Notes under the pieces: model-generated | Told to the model about the DNA's origin: nothing | Database searches by the model: none | What the model saw: the letters and a program-made list of their open reading frames with translations, nothing else | In this document: piece by piece, positions 52,550-60,564 of the stretch | How the letters are laid out: the number at the start of each line of letters is the position of its first letter | How positions within the stretch are numbered: the first letter of the stretch is position 1 | Translations under genes and position numbers: made by a program | Assembly (NCBI RefSeq): GCF_900114315.1 | Contig: NZ_FOSQ01000001.1 | Location: 310,001 to 374,000 of the forward strand | DNA length: 64,000 bases | Origin: Falsiroseomonas stagni DSM 19981 | GTDB taxonomy: Bacteria; Pseudomonadota; Alphaproteobacteria; Acetobacterales; Acetobacteraceae | Direction of reading: 5' to 3'

Positions 52550-54023
52550 CGCTGTCTTCCAGCAGCTTCGCGGCCGCGAGGCGCCCGGACATCGCCGCCA
52601 TCGGGATGCCCGGGCCCGGATGCACGGACCCGCCCGCGAAATAGAGGCCCTTCACGCCGCCTTTCGCGCCGGGCCGCGCGAAGGTGCCCGTGGCGCCATG
52701 GCTGGCGCGGCCATACAGCGCGCCGCCGGTGCCGGGGAACAACCGATGAAAACCGGCCGGCGTGGTTGTCACGCTGTTGCGGCTGTCCATCGCGATCTCC
52801 AGCCCGCAATCGTGCAGGAGGCCAAGGCTCCGTGCCTCGATGTCCCGCAGCACGACTGGGTCGGGTTCGCCCCGGTCGCCATCCGGCGGCGCGTTCACCA
52901 GCAGCAGCATCCGCTCGGCAGCACCCGCCGCCACCTCTCCATGTCCCCGGTCCTGCGCGCAGAGATAGACGGTCGGCGCCGCCGTCACCTGCCGGCGGCG
53001 GAACACCGCATCGAATTCCTCCGCGTAATCCTCCGCGAAGAAGACGTTGTGATGCGTCAGGGGGAAGCCGCCGGTTGGCGCCTTCACGCACCAGGTGATG
53101 GCGGACAGCGATCGCGCCGCGCGCGGCGTATCCCGCACGCCGCGCCGCGCCCGCTCCCCCAGCATCCCCTGGCCGAGTGCCGCCACATCGCCGTTGAAGA
53201 CCACGGCTTCGGCCTCGATGCGCTCGCCATCCATCAGCCGCACGCCGATGACGCGCCCGCCCTCCACGATGATCTCCGCGGCTTCCGTGCCGAAGCGGAA
53301 CCGCGCGCCCTGGGTTTCCGCCAATTCGCGGATGGCCTCCGCCACGCGCTTCATGCCGCCCTTCACCAGCCAGACGCCGTCCTGCTCCACATGCGCCACC
53401 AGCATCAGCGTCGCCGGCGCCAGGAAGGGGGAACAGCCGCAATAGGTGGCGTAGCGCCCGAAGAGCTGCCGCAGCCGCGGGTCGGTGAAGTAGCCCCCGA
53501 GGGCCTGCCACATCGTCGCCCAGGGCATCGTCCGCCACAGCGCATCGATCCGCGACAGCCCGACGCGCCGCACCAGCTCCACCGGCGATGGCCGCTGCCC
53601 CGCGATGAAGCTGTCCTTCAGTGTTGCGAAGATGTCCGTGCTGCGCGCGACGAACGCCTTGTAGCCCCGCGCATCCGCCGCCCCCGCGAAAGCGCCGATG
53701 GCGTCGGCGCTGCGATCCACATCGGCAAACAGGTCGAGCCGACCGCCCCGCCGCCAGGCATGCCGCGCCAGCGTCTCCGCCGCGTACAGCTCAACGAACT
53801 CGTCCAGCCGTCGCCCGCAATCCTCGAACAGGCCCGAGAAAATCCAGCGCATGGTGAAGACGGTGGGGCCGCCATCGATGCCCACGCCATCCACCATCAC
53901 ATGCCGGGCCTTGCCGCCGGCGCTTGCCGCGCGGTCCAGCACCGTCACCTCGGCCCCGCGCCGGGCCAAATCGGTGGCCGCGGCCAGGCCGCCCATCCCC
54001 GCGCCGATCACCACCACGCGCAT
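52539..54023 (-). CDS. crtD: 1-hydroxycarotenoid 3,4-desaturase (methoxyneurosporene dehydrogenase)
   Basis: 494 residues, CrtI-like flavoprotein. It begins RVVVIGAGMGGLAAATDLARRGAEVTVLDR and has GIDGGPTVFTMRWIFSGLF, typical of CrtD rather than CrtI. The C-terminal GLYFAGGSVHPGPGIPMAAMSG is the family FAD segment. It inserts the 3,4 double bond in 1-hydroxylated or methoxylated carotenoids. It converges on crtI with overlapping 3' ends. The DUF2306-like gene stops 5 bases upstream, so the two are probably co-transcribed. Confidence 0.9.
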   Translation of the reverse strand: MRVVVIGAGMGGLAAATDLARRGAEVTVLDRAASAGGKARHVMVDGVGIDGGPTVFTMRWIFSGLFEDCGRRLDEFVELYAAETLARHAWRRGGRLDLFADVDRSADAIGAFAGAADARGYKAFVARSTDIFATLKDSFIAGQRPSPVELVRRVGLSRIDALWRTMPWATMWQALGGYFTDPRLRQLFGRYATYCGCSPFLAPATLMLVAHVEQDGVWLVKGGMKRVAEAIRELAETQGARFRFGTEAAEIIVEGGRVIGVRLMDGERIEAEAVVFNGDVAALGQGMLGERARRGVRDTPRAARSLSAITWCVKAPTGGFPLTHHNVFFAEDYAEEFDAVFRRRQVTAAPTVYLCAQDRGHGEVAAGAAERMLLLVNAPPDGDRGEPDPVVLRDIEARSLGLLHDCGLEIAMDSRNSVTTTPAGFHRLFPGTGGALYGRASHGATGTFARPGAKGGVKGLYFAGGSVHPGPGIPMAAMSGRLAAAKLLEDSATR

Positions 54024-54028
54024 GAAGG

Positions 54029-54775
54029 TCAGGCCGCCGCGCCGACCCGCCGGGCGCGGACCTGCCGCGCCTTCCGGTCCACATCCAGCCGGTGCCAGAT
54101 GATGATGGCCAGCCCCACGATCAGCGGCACCGACCACATGCCGGGATGCAAGGCCAGTTCAGGAAACACGCGGACGGAGCCGAAGGCCATGAAGGCGGTG
54201 TAGACGCTGATGCCCGCCCCCACCAACGCCTTGATATGCTCCTTCAGCCAATCCGCCCGTTCGATCTGCGGCTTGTGGATGAACCAGAGGTTCGTCAGCC
54301 CCGTCGCGACGCCGACCACCGCGATGCCGATCATCAGGTATTGCCCGATGAACCACCCATCCACCGCGCAGGCCAGCGCCGCGGCGATCACCGCGTATTG
54401 CAGCGCGACGTTGAGGGGATGCCGGTTCAGCGCATGCCGCCCCTTGTTGCGGATGGCGAGCCAGCCGTACCAGGCCAGGTTGATGGTCAGGATGCCGGTA
54501 TGCAGCATCATCCAGCCGAACAGCCCGCGGATGAAATTCGCATCGAACCGATCGGCGAGGTGCGGATGCGTGCCGAAGGGGTCCACCAGCGTCATCAGGC
54601 TCATGCAGACGGCGAAGCTGCCCGTCGCCATCATGGCGTAGGCGAAGACCTTCCCCCAGCGCGCATGGTTCACGCCGCCCTTGCGCCCGATCACCGGCAC
54701 CCAGAAGGCAATCGCCCCTGTGGTGCCCGTGACGATATGCGCCGCGATGAGGCCATGGAACACCAGCAGCTCCAT
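54029..54775 (-). CDS. DUF2306-like multi-pass membrane protein in the crt region
   Basis: 248 residues with about seven membrane segments. Early histidines (LLVFHGLIAAHI) and HARWGKVFAYAMMATGSFAV resemble the DUF2306 pattern; HTGILTINLAWYGWLAIRNKGRH follows. It is not recognisably CrtC or CruF. GGGAGG precedes ATG 54775 by 6 bases. It lies 5 bases upstream of crtD on the same strand and is divergent from the P450, with a PpsR-like box between. A role in carotenoid handling is inferred from place only. Confidence 0.65.
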   Translation of the reverse strand: MELLVFHGLIAAHIVTGTTGAIAFWVPVIGRKGGVNHARWGKVFAYAMMATGSFAVCMSLMTLVDPFGTHPHLADRFDANFIRGLFGWMMLHTGILTINLAWYGWLAIRNKGRHALNRHPLNVALQYAVIAAALACAVDGWFIGQYLMIGIAVVGVATGLTNLWFIHKPQIERADWLKEHIKALVGAGISVYTAFMAFGSVRVFPELALHPGMWSVPLIVGLAIIIWHRLDVDRKARQVRARRVGAAA

Positions 54776-54794
54776 CCCTCGCCTCCCGTATGAC

Positions 54795-54820
54795 GAAGTG
54801 ACAATGCCACTTGACACTTC
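54795..54820. promoter_or_regulatory. PpsR-like box in the P450 / DUF2306-like divergent promoter
   Basis: TGACAATGCCACTTGACA (54799-54816) fits TGT-N12-ACA with one mismatch. Its right half TTGACA matches those at bchF, bchE and bchC. It sits inside a wider inverted repeat GAAGTG (54795-54800) / CACTTC (54815-54820). It is ~32 bases from the P450 start and ~24 bases from the divergent start, so it could act on both. Confidence 0.55.
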
Positions 54821-54847
54821 CTGGTGTAAAGCGAGGGATATGCGGGC

Positions 54848-56227
54848 ATGCCCATCTCGTCGACCGCCCCCTTCATCCCGCCGCATCCGCAGCCCCGCTC
54901 GCCGATCGTGTCCCTGTTCCGCGCGGTGCTGCAGGGGGAGGGCAATCTCCTCGGCCTGCTGCCGGCCGAGGCCTACCGGATGCCCATCGGCCCGCTCGGC
55001 TATTCCCGCCGCTCCATCGTCGTCGTGAACGAACCGAAGCTGGTGCGCGAAGTCCTGGTGGACCCGCAGGGGATCTTCCCGAAATCGGACCTGATGGTGA
55101 ATGCGCTGGAGCCGCTGATCGGCGACAGCATCTTCGTGTCCAGCGGCCCCACCTGGAAGCGCCAGCGTGCCATGATGGACCCGGCGCTGACCCTGATGCG
55201 CGTCAACCGCGCCTTCGCCAGCATGGAGGCCGGCGCCGCCGAATACGAGGAAACGCTGCATCGCCAGGCGCAATCCGGCGCACTCTTCTCCCTCGACCTG
55301 GCGATGAGCCACCTGACAGCCGACATCATCTGCCGCTCCGTCTTCTCCACCTCCCTCGCCACCACCGTGGCGCATGAGGTCTTCGACGCCTTCACCTTCT
55401 TCGAACGCAGCGTCGCGCAGGTGGAGATCCGCCGCCTCATCATGGATCGCGCCTGGACGAAGATCCCCCAGACGCAGGCGGTGCTGGAAAGCTGCGCGCT
55501 GATCCGCCGCTGCCTCGGCGACCTGCTGGACAGCCACCTCGATGCCGGCCAGAGCTTCGACGACATCGCCAGCGCCGTCGTCGCCGCCCATGATGTGGAG
55601 GGCCGCGCCTTCACGCGGGAGGAGCTGATCGACCAGCTCGGCGTGCTGTTCCTGGCGGGGCATGAGACCAGTGCCAGCGCGCTGACCTGGTGCTTCTACC
55701 TGTTGGCGACGCGCCCCGAACTGGTGGCCCGCATCCGCGCGGAAGTCGCGGAGGTCTGCGGCGACGGACCCGTCACCTTCGAGCACACGAAGCGCCTGGT
55801 CTTCACCCGCAACGTGTTCAACGAGACGCTGCGCCTCTACCCCCCCATCACCTTCCTGCCGCGCGTCGCCAACGAAGCCACGCGCATAGGCGACTACAAG
55901 GTGAAGCGCGGCGCCCTCATCATGGTGGCGCCCTGGGTGCTGCACCGCCATCGCCTCTACTGGAAGGACCCCAACGTCTTCGACCCCGATCGCTTCACGG
56001 CGGAGCGGAAGGCGGAACTTGTCCAGGGCGCCTACATCCCCTTCGGCATCGGTCCCCGCATCTGCGCCGGCGCCGCCTTCGCGACGGTGGAGGCGACGCT
56101 GCTGATCGCCCGCCTGTTCCGCCACTTCGATTTCACGGTCGAGAATCCGGAGGCCGTCCGCCCCGCCGCGCGCCTCACCACGCGGCCGACGCGGCAGGTC
56201 ATGTGCCGGGTGGCCAGCGCGGGATGA
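54848..56227 (+). CDS. Cytochrome P450 at the right end of the photosynthesis cluster
   Basis: 459 residues. I-helix oxygen-activation motif A270-G-H-E-T-S, ExxR motif E326-T-L-R329, and heme loop FGIGPRICAG with Cys406 are all intact, so it should be a working monooxygenase. There is no N-terminal membrane helix, so it is probably soluble or peripheral. No ferredoxin or reductase gene is adjacent. It has a PpsR-like box upstream, lies beside crtD and crtI, and is coupled by ATGA to an ATP-grasp gene. A carotenoid-related hydroxylation is a reasonable guess; the substrate is not readable. Confidence 0.92.
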   Translation: MPISSTAPFIPPHPQPRSPIVSLFRAVLQGEGNLLGLLPAEAYRMPIGPLGYSRRSIVVVNEPKLVREVLVDPQGIFPKSDLMVNALEPLIGDSIFVSSGPTWKRQRAMMDPALTLMRVNRAFASMEAGAAEYEETLHRQAQSGALFSLDLAMSHLTADIICRSVFSTSLATTVAHEVFDAFTFFERSVAQVEIRRLIMDRAWTKIPQTQAVLESCALIRRCLGDLLDSHLDAGQSFDDIASAVVAAHDVEGRAFTREELIDQLGVLFLAGHETSASALTWCFYLLATRPELVARIRAEVAEVCGDGPVTFEHTKRLVFTRNVFNETLRLYPPITFLPRVANEATRIGDYKVKRGALIMVAPWVLHRHRLYWKDPNVFDPDRFTAERKAELVQGAYIPFGIGPRICAGAAFATVEATLLIARLFRHFDFTVENPEAVRPAARLTTRPTRQVMCRVASAG

Positions 56228-57354
56228 CCCGTACCGTCGTGCTCACGCTGGGCCGGCTGCCGAAGGCGCTGGACCTTGCCCGCGGCTTCGCCTCGGCCGG
56301 CTGGCGCGTCGTGGTCGCGGAGCCCTTCGCACGCCATCTCTGCGGCTCCTCCCGCGACGTCGCGCGCTCCATTCGCCTGCCCCCGCCTTCCCAGGGCAAG
56401 CGCGCCTATCTCGAAGCCCTCGCCAAGGTGGTCCGCGACGAATCAGCGGAGCTTGTGGTGCCGGTGTCGGAGGAGACGATGCATGTCGCGCACCTCCCGC
56501 CCCTGCTGCCGCCCGGCGCGCGCGTCGCCACCATGCCGCCGGACCGCGTGCTCGCTCTGCACCACAAGGGCAGCTTCGTCGATGCCGGCCTGGCCTACGG
56601 CCTGACCGTGCCCGAAAGCCTGCCCCTCGGCACGCCCGAAGCGGCCGGGCTCGCGAGTCACAGCGCCGTGGTGGTGAAGCCCGTCCACAGCTGCTCCGGC
56701 CGCGGTGTCCGCATCCTGGCCGCCGGCGATGCGCTGCCCGCCGAATCCGACCCCCATCTCGTGCAGCGCTTCATCCGCGGTGCGGAATTCAGTACCTGTT
56801 CGCTGGCCCATCAGGGCCGCGTCCTCGGCACCACCGTCTATCGCGGCGCGCAGATGTCGGGCTCCGTCGCCGTCTCCTTCGAACGGGTGGATCATCCCGC
56901 CATCGAATCCTGGGCCGCCCGCTTCATCGCCGCCAGCAACTGGTCCGGCTTCATCAGCTTCGACCTGATCGTGGACGATGCCGGCACGCCCTGGGGCATC
57001 GAGTGCAACCCGCGCACCACCAGCGGCCTGCATTTCTTCGAGTCCGCCGACATCGCGCGCAGCCTGGCCGACCCGACGGCCCCGCCGCCCCGTCACCGGC
57101 CGGAACGCACGTTGCAACAATTCTGGTCCTGCCTGACGGAGACGCAGCTCTCCCTGTTCAAGGGCGGCCCCTTCCGCGCGAATTTGAAGCGGCTTCTCAC
57201 CACGCGCGACGTCTGCTGGCAGGCGCGGGACCCCTGGCCGCTTCTGGCCATGCCCTATACCGCCTGGCCCATCATCCGCGACGCCGCGAAGAAGGGCGTC
57301 CCCTTCGGAGAGGTCGCGACGCTGGATGTCGGCTGGTACGAAGGCGCTACTTGA
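56224..57354 (+). CDS. ATP-grasp family protein coupled to the P450
   Basis: 376 residues. N-terminal Rossmann-like domain (TRTVVLTLGRLPKALDLARGFASAGWRVVVAE), a central ATP-grasp domain with AVVVKPVHSCSGRGVRIL and LVQRFIRGAEFSTCS, and metal/ATP motif E260-C-N-P-R. A ~90-residue C-terminal region with several Trp residues has no family I recognise. ATP-grasp enzymes join a carboxylate to an amine, thiol or other nucleophile through an acyl-phosphate. The start overlaps the P450 stop (ATGA). No biosynthetic partner other than the P450 is visible. Product unknown. Confidence 0.85.
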   Translation: MTRTVVLTLGRLPKALDLARGFASAGWRVVVAEPFARHLCGSSRDVARSIRLPPPSQGKRAYLEALAKVVRDESAELVVPVSEETMHVAHLPPLLPPGARVATMPPDRVLALHHKGSFVDAGLAYGLTVPESLPLGTPEAAGLASHSAVVVKPVHSCSGRGVRILAAGDALPAESDPHLVQRFIRGAEFSTCSLAHQGRVLGTTVYRGAQMSGSVAVSFERVDHPAIESWAARFIAASNWSGFISFDLIVDDAGTPWGIECNPRTTSGLHFFESADIARSLADPTAPPPRHRPERTLQQFWSCLTETQLSLFKGGPFRANLKRLLTTRDVCWQARDPWPLLAMPYTAWPIIRDAAKKGVPFGEVATLDVGWYEGAT

Positions 57355-57625
57355 TCGGGATGCCGTTGGCCCGCGCCACGGCACCGGGATCGACCGGCGC
57401 CCCGTTCGCCGCCTGCATCCGCCCCGGGCGCAGCGGCCGCCTGCCGAGCGACCAGTTCGGTGCCATCCGCACTTCGGGGTTCGGCACCGTCCAGCAGGAC
57501 CCGTCCTCATCCATGAAGACCACCCACATCAGGTGCGTCTCCGCGCCATAGTCGATGAGGAAATGCGCGATGCCCTCGCCCTTCGGCGTCGTCATCGGCA
57601 GCGGCGGGTCGAGTTGCAGGATCAT
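57347..57625 (-). CDS. Small conserved-looking protein, function unknown
   Basis: 92 residues, soluble. LDPPLPMTTPKGEGIAHFLIDYGAETHLMWVVFMDEDGSCWTVPNPEVRM resembles small proteins of unknown function found in other alphaproteobacteria (from memory). Its 3' end overlaps the ATP-grasp stop by 8 bases in convergent orientation. It lies downstream of the phnE genes on the same strand (47-base gap), so it may be the last gene of that unit. Confidence 0.6.
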   Translation of the reverse strand: MILQLDPPLPMTTPKGEGIAHFLIDYGAETHLMWVVFMDEDGSCWTVPNPEVRMAPNWSLGRRPLRPGRMQAANGAPVDPGAVARANGIPIK

Positions 57626-57672
57626 GCGGGGCGGAACGCAGGCTCAAGCGCCCCCGTTCCCCGTCATGATTC

Positions 57673-58536
57673 TCAGCGCTTCGCGATGCCTTCGCGGTCC
57701 CCGATCAGGCGGCGGCGGATGCGGGACGACAGCGTATCGATCAGCGCCACCGCCGCGATCATCAGGATGATGATGAAGGCGACCTCGTCCCAGTAGCGGA
57801 CCTTGATCCGTTCCGCGATCTGCAGCCCGATGCCGCCCGCCCCCACCACGCCGAGGATCGCCGCCGACCGCGTATTGGATTCGAGAAAATACAGTGCCTG
57901 CGCCACCATCACCGGCAGTACCTGCGGCAGCAGGCCGAAGCGCGTGCGCAGCAGGCGGTTGCCGCCCACGGCATCGATCCCCTCCGCCTGGCGCTTCTCC
58001 GCATTCTCGATCGCTTCTGCATAGAGTTTCGCGAGTACCGCGATGTCGGCGGTCGCGATCGCCAGCACGCCGGCCAGCGGCCCGAGGCCGACCGCCCGCA
58101 CATAGGCCAGCGCCCAGATCAGCTGGTCCACGCCGCGGAAGCCGTCGAAGATGCGCCGGAGCGAGAAATGCGCCAGCGTGTTCGTCACCACGTTGTTGGC
58201 GCCCATGAACCCCAGCGGCACGGCGATGATCGCGGCGAAAAGCGTGCCGAGGAAGGCCATCGCGATGCTCTCCGCGATGCCCTTCAGGATCTCCACCCAT
58301 TGTTCGCCCGGTGAGGGCGGGATCATGAGGGTGACGATGACGCCAAGCCCCGACAGCCCGTTCCACAGCCGCTGGGGCGTGATGTCGAACCACCAGAACA
58401 GGAACACCAGCCACCCCAGCGCCGCCGCCCCCGCCACGGCGCGGATCGCGCGCGTGCGGGGCGTGGCGCCGAAGGCCCGCGGATAGCGCGCGCGCAGCGC
58501 GGCGATCTGGTCCGGCGTGGGTTGAGCGAGTGCCAT
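57673..58536 (-). CDS. phnE: Phosphonate-type ABC transporter permease (second PhnE)
   Basis: 287 residues with about six membrane segments. The permease loop EAIENAEKRQAEGIDAVGGNRLLRTRFGLLPQVLP is the binding-protein-dependent transport (EAA) motif of PhnE. GVVGAGGIGLQIAERI is conserved near the C-terminus. It pairs with the upstream PhnE to form the membrane pore. ATG 58536 is 5 bases downstream of the other phnE stop. Confidence 0.88.
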   Translation of the reverse strand: MALAQPTPDQIAALRARYPRAFGATPRTRAIRAVAGAAALGWLVFLFWWFDITPQRLWNGLSGLGVIVTLMIPPSPGEQWVEILKGIAESIAMAFLGTLFAAIIAVPLGFMGANNVVTNTLAHFSLRRIFDGFRGVDQLIWALAYVRAVGLGPLAGVLAIATADIAVLAKLYAEAIENAEKRQAEGIDAVGGNRLLRTRFGLLPQVLPVMVAQALYFLESNTRSAAILGVVGAGGIGLQIAERIKVRYWDEVAFIIILMIAAVALIDTLSSRIRRRLIGDREGIAKR

Positions 58537-58541
58537 CGCCG

Positions 58542-59453
58542 TCAGCCCGCGCTGCCGCGCGTGGCGGAAGCGTTCAACCCCATGCGCAGCTTCTCCGACA
58601 CCACGTCGATCATGGCGACCGCGATGATGATCAGCACGACGATGGCGCTGATCTCCTCGTAATAGTTGAAGGCGATCACCTGGTAGAGTTCCGCGCCGAT
58701 CCCGCCCGCGCCGACGAAGCCGATGACGCTGGCGCCGCGCACATTCACCTCGAACCGCAGCAGCGCGTAGCTGAGGAAGTTGGGCGCCACCTGCGGCAGG
58801 ATGCCGAAGCGGGCGCGGTGGAACCAGTTGCCGCCGGCGGCGCGGATGCCCTCCACCGGCCCCGGCTCCGCATTCTCCACCACTTCCGCGAACAGCTTGC
58901 CATTGGCGCCCAGCGTGTGGATGGCGATGGCCAGGATGCCCGCCAGCGGCCCGATGCCGAAGGCCCAGACGAAGATCAGCGCGAAGACGATCTCCGGCAC
59001 CGTCCGGCACACTTCCAGGAAGCGGCGGGACAGGTGGTAGGCCCAAGGGTTGGGCGCCATGTTCCGCGCCGCGGGGAAGCAAAGCGCCAGCGCGCCCAGC
59101 GTGCCCGCCAGCGTCGCCAGCAGGGCCATCTGCGCCGTCTCGAACAGCAGCCAGGCCCATTTGTCGGCCCGGTACATCCAGGACGCGAAGCTGCCCTCCG
59201 TCTCCCAATTCGCGAAGAACACCTCCCACCGGAAGGTCGGCAGGGTCCGCCAGAAATACTCGCCGATGCGCGGCAGCCCGGCCAGGATCGCGGCGGGGGA
59301 GGCCTCGCTCACCAGCGCCGCGACATAGATGCAGACCAGCAGGACGCCACCCCAGAGCAGGGTGGCGTTGCGTCGGGCGCGGCGCGCCGCCTGGAAATCC
59401 GCCTCGATGCGTGGAACCGCACCGGGACGGGAAAGGGGGAGCGCCGCCGACAC
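58542..59453 (-). CDS. phnE: Phosphonate-type ABC transporter permease (first PhnE)
   Basis: 303 residues. N-terminal cytoplasmic ~30 residues, then membrane segments. The EAA-type loop is EVVENAEPGPVEGIRAAGGNWFHRARFGILPQV, and GFVGAGGIGAELYQVIAFNYYEE is conserved. The start is GTG 2 bases after the phnD stop. Two different PhnE genes in tandem imply a heterodimeric permease. Confidence 0.88.
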   Translation of the reverse strand: MSAALPLSRPGAVPRIEADFQAARRARRNATLLWGGVLLVCIYVAALVSEASPAAILAGLPRIGEYFWRTLPTFRWEVFFANWETEGSFASWMYRADKWAWLLFETAQMALLATLAGTLGALALCFPAARNMAPNPWAYHLSRRFLEVCRTVPEIVFALIFVWAFGIGPLAGILAIAIHTLGANGKLFAEVVENAEPGPVEGIRAAGGNWFHRARFGILPQVAPNFLSYALLRFEVNVRGASVIGFVGAGGIGAELYQVIAFNYYEEISAIVVLIIIAVAMIDVVSEKLRMGLNASATRGSAG

Positions 59454-59455
59454 GC

Positions 59456-60421
59456 TCAGCTGCGCCGGCGCCGCTCGGCCGCTTCCTCGCGGCGCAGCTG
59501 CACGATCGGCTCGAACTGCTCATGCGTCACCCGGGCATAGCCCAGGCCGCCGCCGCGCTCGACCTGCGCGTAGATCTGCGGGTGGGAGGTCGCCAGCGCC
59601 AGGTGGAAGGCGGTGATGTCGGCCTTGAAGGCATCCGGCAGGTCCTTCCGGACCGTCCAGGGGCCGTTCAGGATCGGGCGGGACCGCCAGATGATCCGCA
59701 GGTCGCGCATGTTCAGCATCCCCTTCTCGACCATGGCGCGAAGGTTGCCGCGGGTGAAGCCCTGCGCCTCGTCGCCCTGGCCGGAGGCCCAGGTCACGGC
59801 CGCATCATACTGGCGCTGCAGCACCGCGACCACCGCCTGCTCATGCCCGCCGCCGAAGCCGGTGCGGGAGAAGTACTGGCCGCTTTCCGTGCCGATGCCG
59901 GCGCCGCGCAGCTCGCTCCGCGGCACCAGGTAGCCGCTGGTGCTGTTCGGGTCGGCCCAGGCGAGGGACTTGCCCCGCAGCTGCTCCAGGCTGGTGATGC
60001 CGCTATCGGCCCGCACCACCATGACGGAGATGTAGGAGATGCTGCCATCGGCTTCCCGCGCCACGAACAGCGGCTCCACCGCGCCATTGGTGTCGAGCCA
60101 GGCGCCGGCATAGGCGGAGGCGCCCATGCTCGACATCTCGATCTGCCGGGCGCTGAAGGCCTGCATCACGCCGGCGTAGTCGGAGGCCGGGAACAGCCGC
60201 ACTGGCACGCCGAAGGTCGTCTCGATCAACTGGCGATAGGCGTCGTAGCGGCCGAGCCGGTCGGATTCATTCTCGCCGCCCAGCAGGCCGATGCGGATCT
60301 GGGGCACCTGCTGCGCCCAGGGGCGGCGGCCGGCGGCCGGCATGGCGGGGGCGGCTGTCTGCGCCGCTGCGGCAAAGGGCATCAGGCTGGCGGCAGCCAT
60401 CATCAGGCGACGGGTGATCAT
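59456..60421 (-). CDS. phnD: Phosphonate-type ABC transporter periplasmic binding protein
   Basis: 321 residues. Signal peptide ITRRLMMAAASLMPFAAAAQ. PhnD-type segments are IRIGLLGGENESDRLGRYD, FPASDYAGVMQAF, SLAWADPNSTSGYLVPRSEL and GGGHEQAVVAVLQRQYDAAVTW. The family binds phosphonates, phosphite or similar. No C-P lyase or phosphonatase gene is nearby, so the ligand is open. ATG 60421 with GGGAG 9-10 bases upstream. Confidence 0.88.
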   Translation of the reverse strand: MITRRLMMAAASLMPFAAAAQTAAPAMPAAGRRPWAQQVPQIRIGLLGGENESDRLGRYDAYRQLIETTFGVPVRLFPASDYAGVMQAFSARQIEMSSMGASAYAGAWLDTNGAVEPLFVAREADGSISYISVMVVRADSGITSLEQLRGKSLAWADPNSTSGYLVPRSELRGAGIGTESGQYFSRTGFGGGHEQAVVAVLQRQYDAAVTWASGQGDEAQGFTRGNLRAMVEKGMLNMRDLRIIWRSRPILNGPWTVRKDLPDAFKADITAFHLALATSHPQIYAQVERGGGLGYARVTHEQFEPIVQLRREEAAERRRRS

Positions 60422-60564
60422 CGGGGTCTCTCCCAGTGGGGTTGGAAAAACGCCGCCGATCCCGCCGCCCCTGGCCCTTTCAGGCCGGGCCTGAAGCCCC
60501 ATCCCCGTCCCGGCCGCGCCGCCCATCCGGCGCGCTGACCCTGTCGGGGATGACGCCGCAAGCC

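Noticed and set aside
54029-54775. DUF2306-like protein as a divergent CrtC or CruF
   Set aside because: No recognisable CrtC or CruF motif; kept as unknown instead of assigning a carotenoid hydratase.
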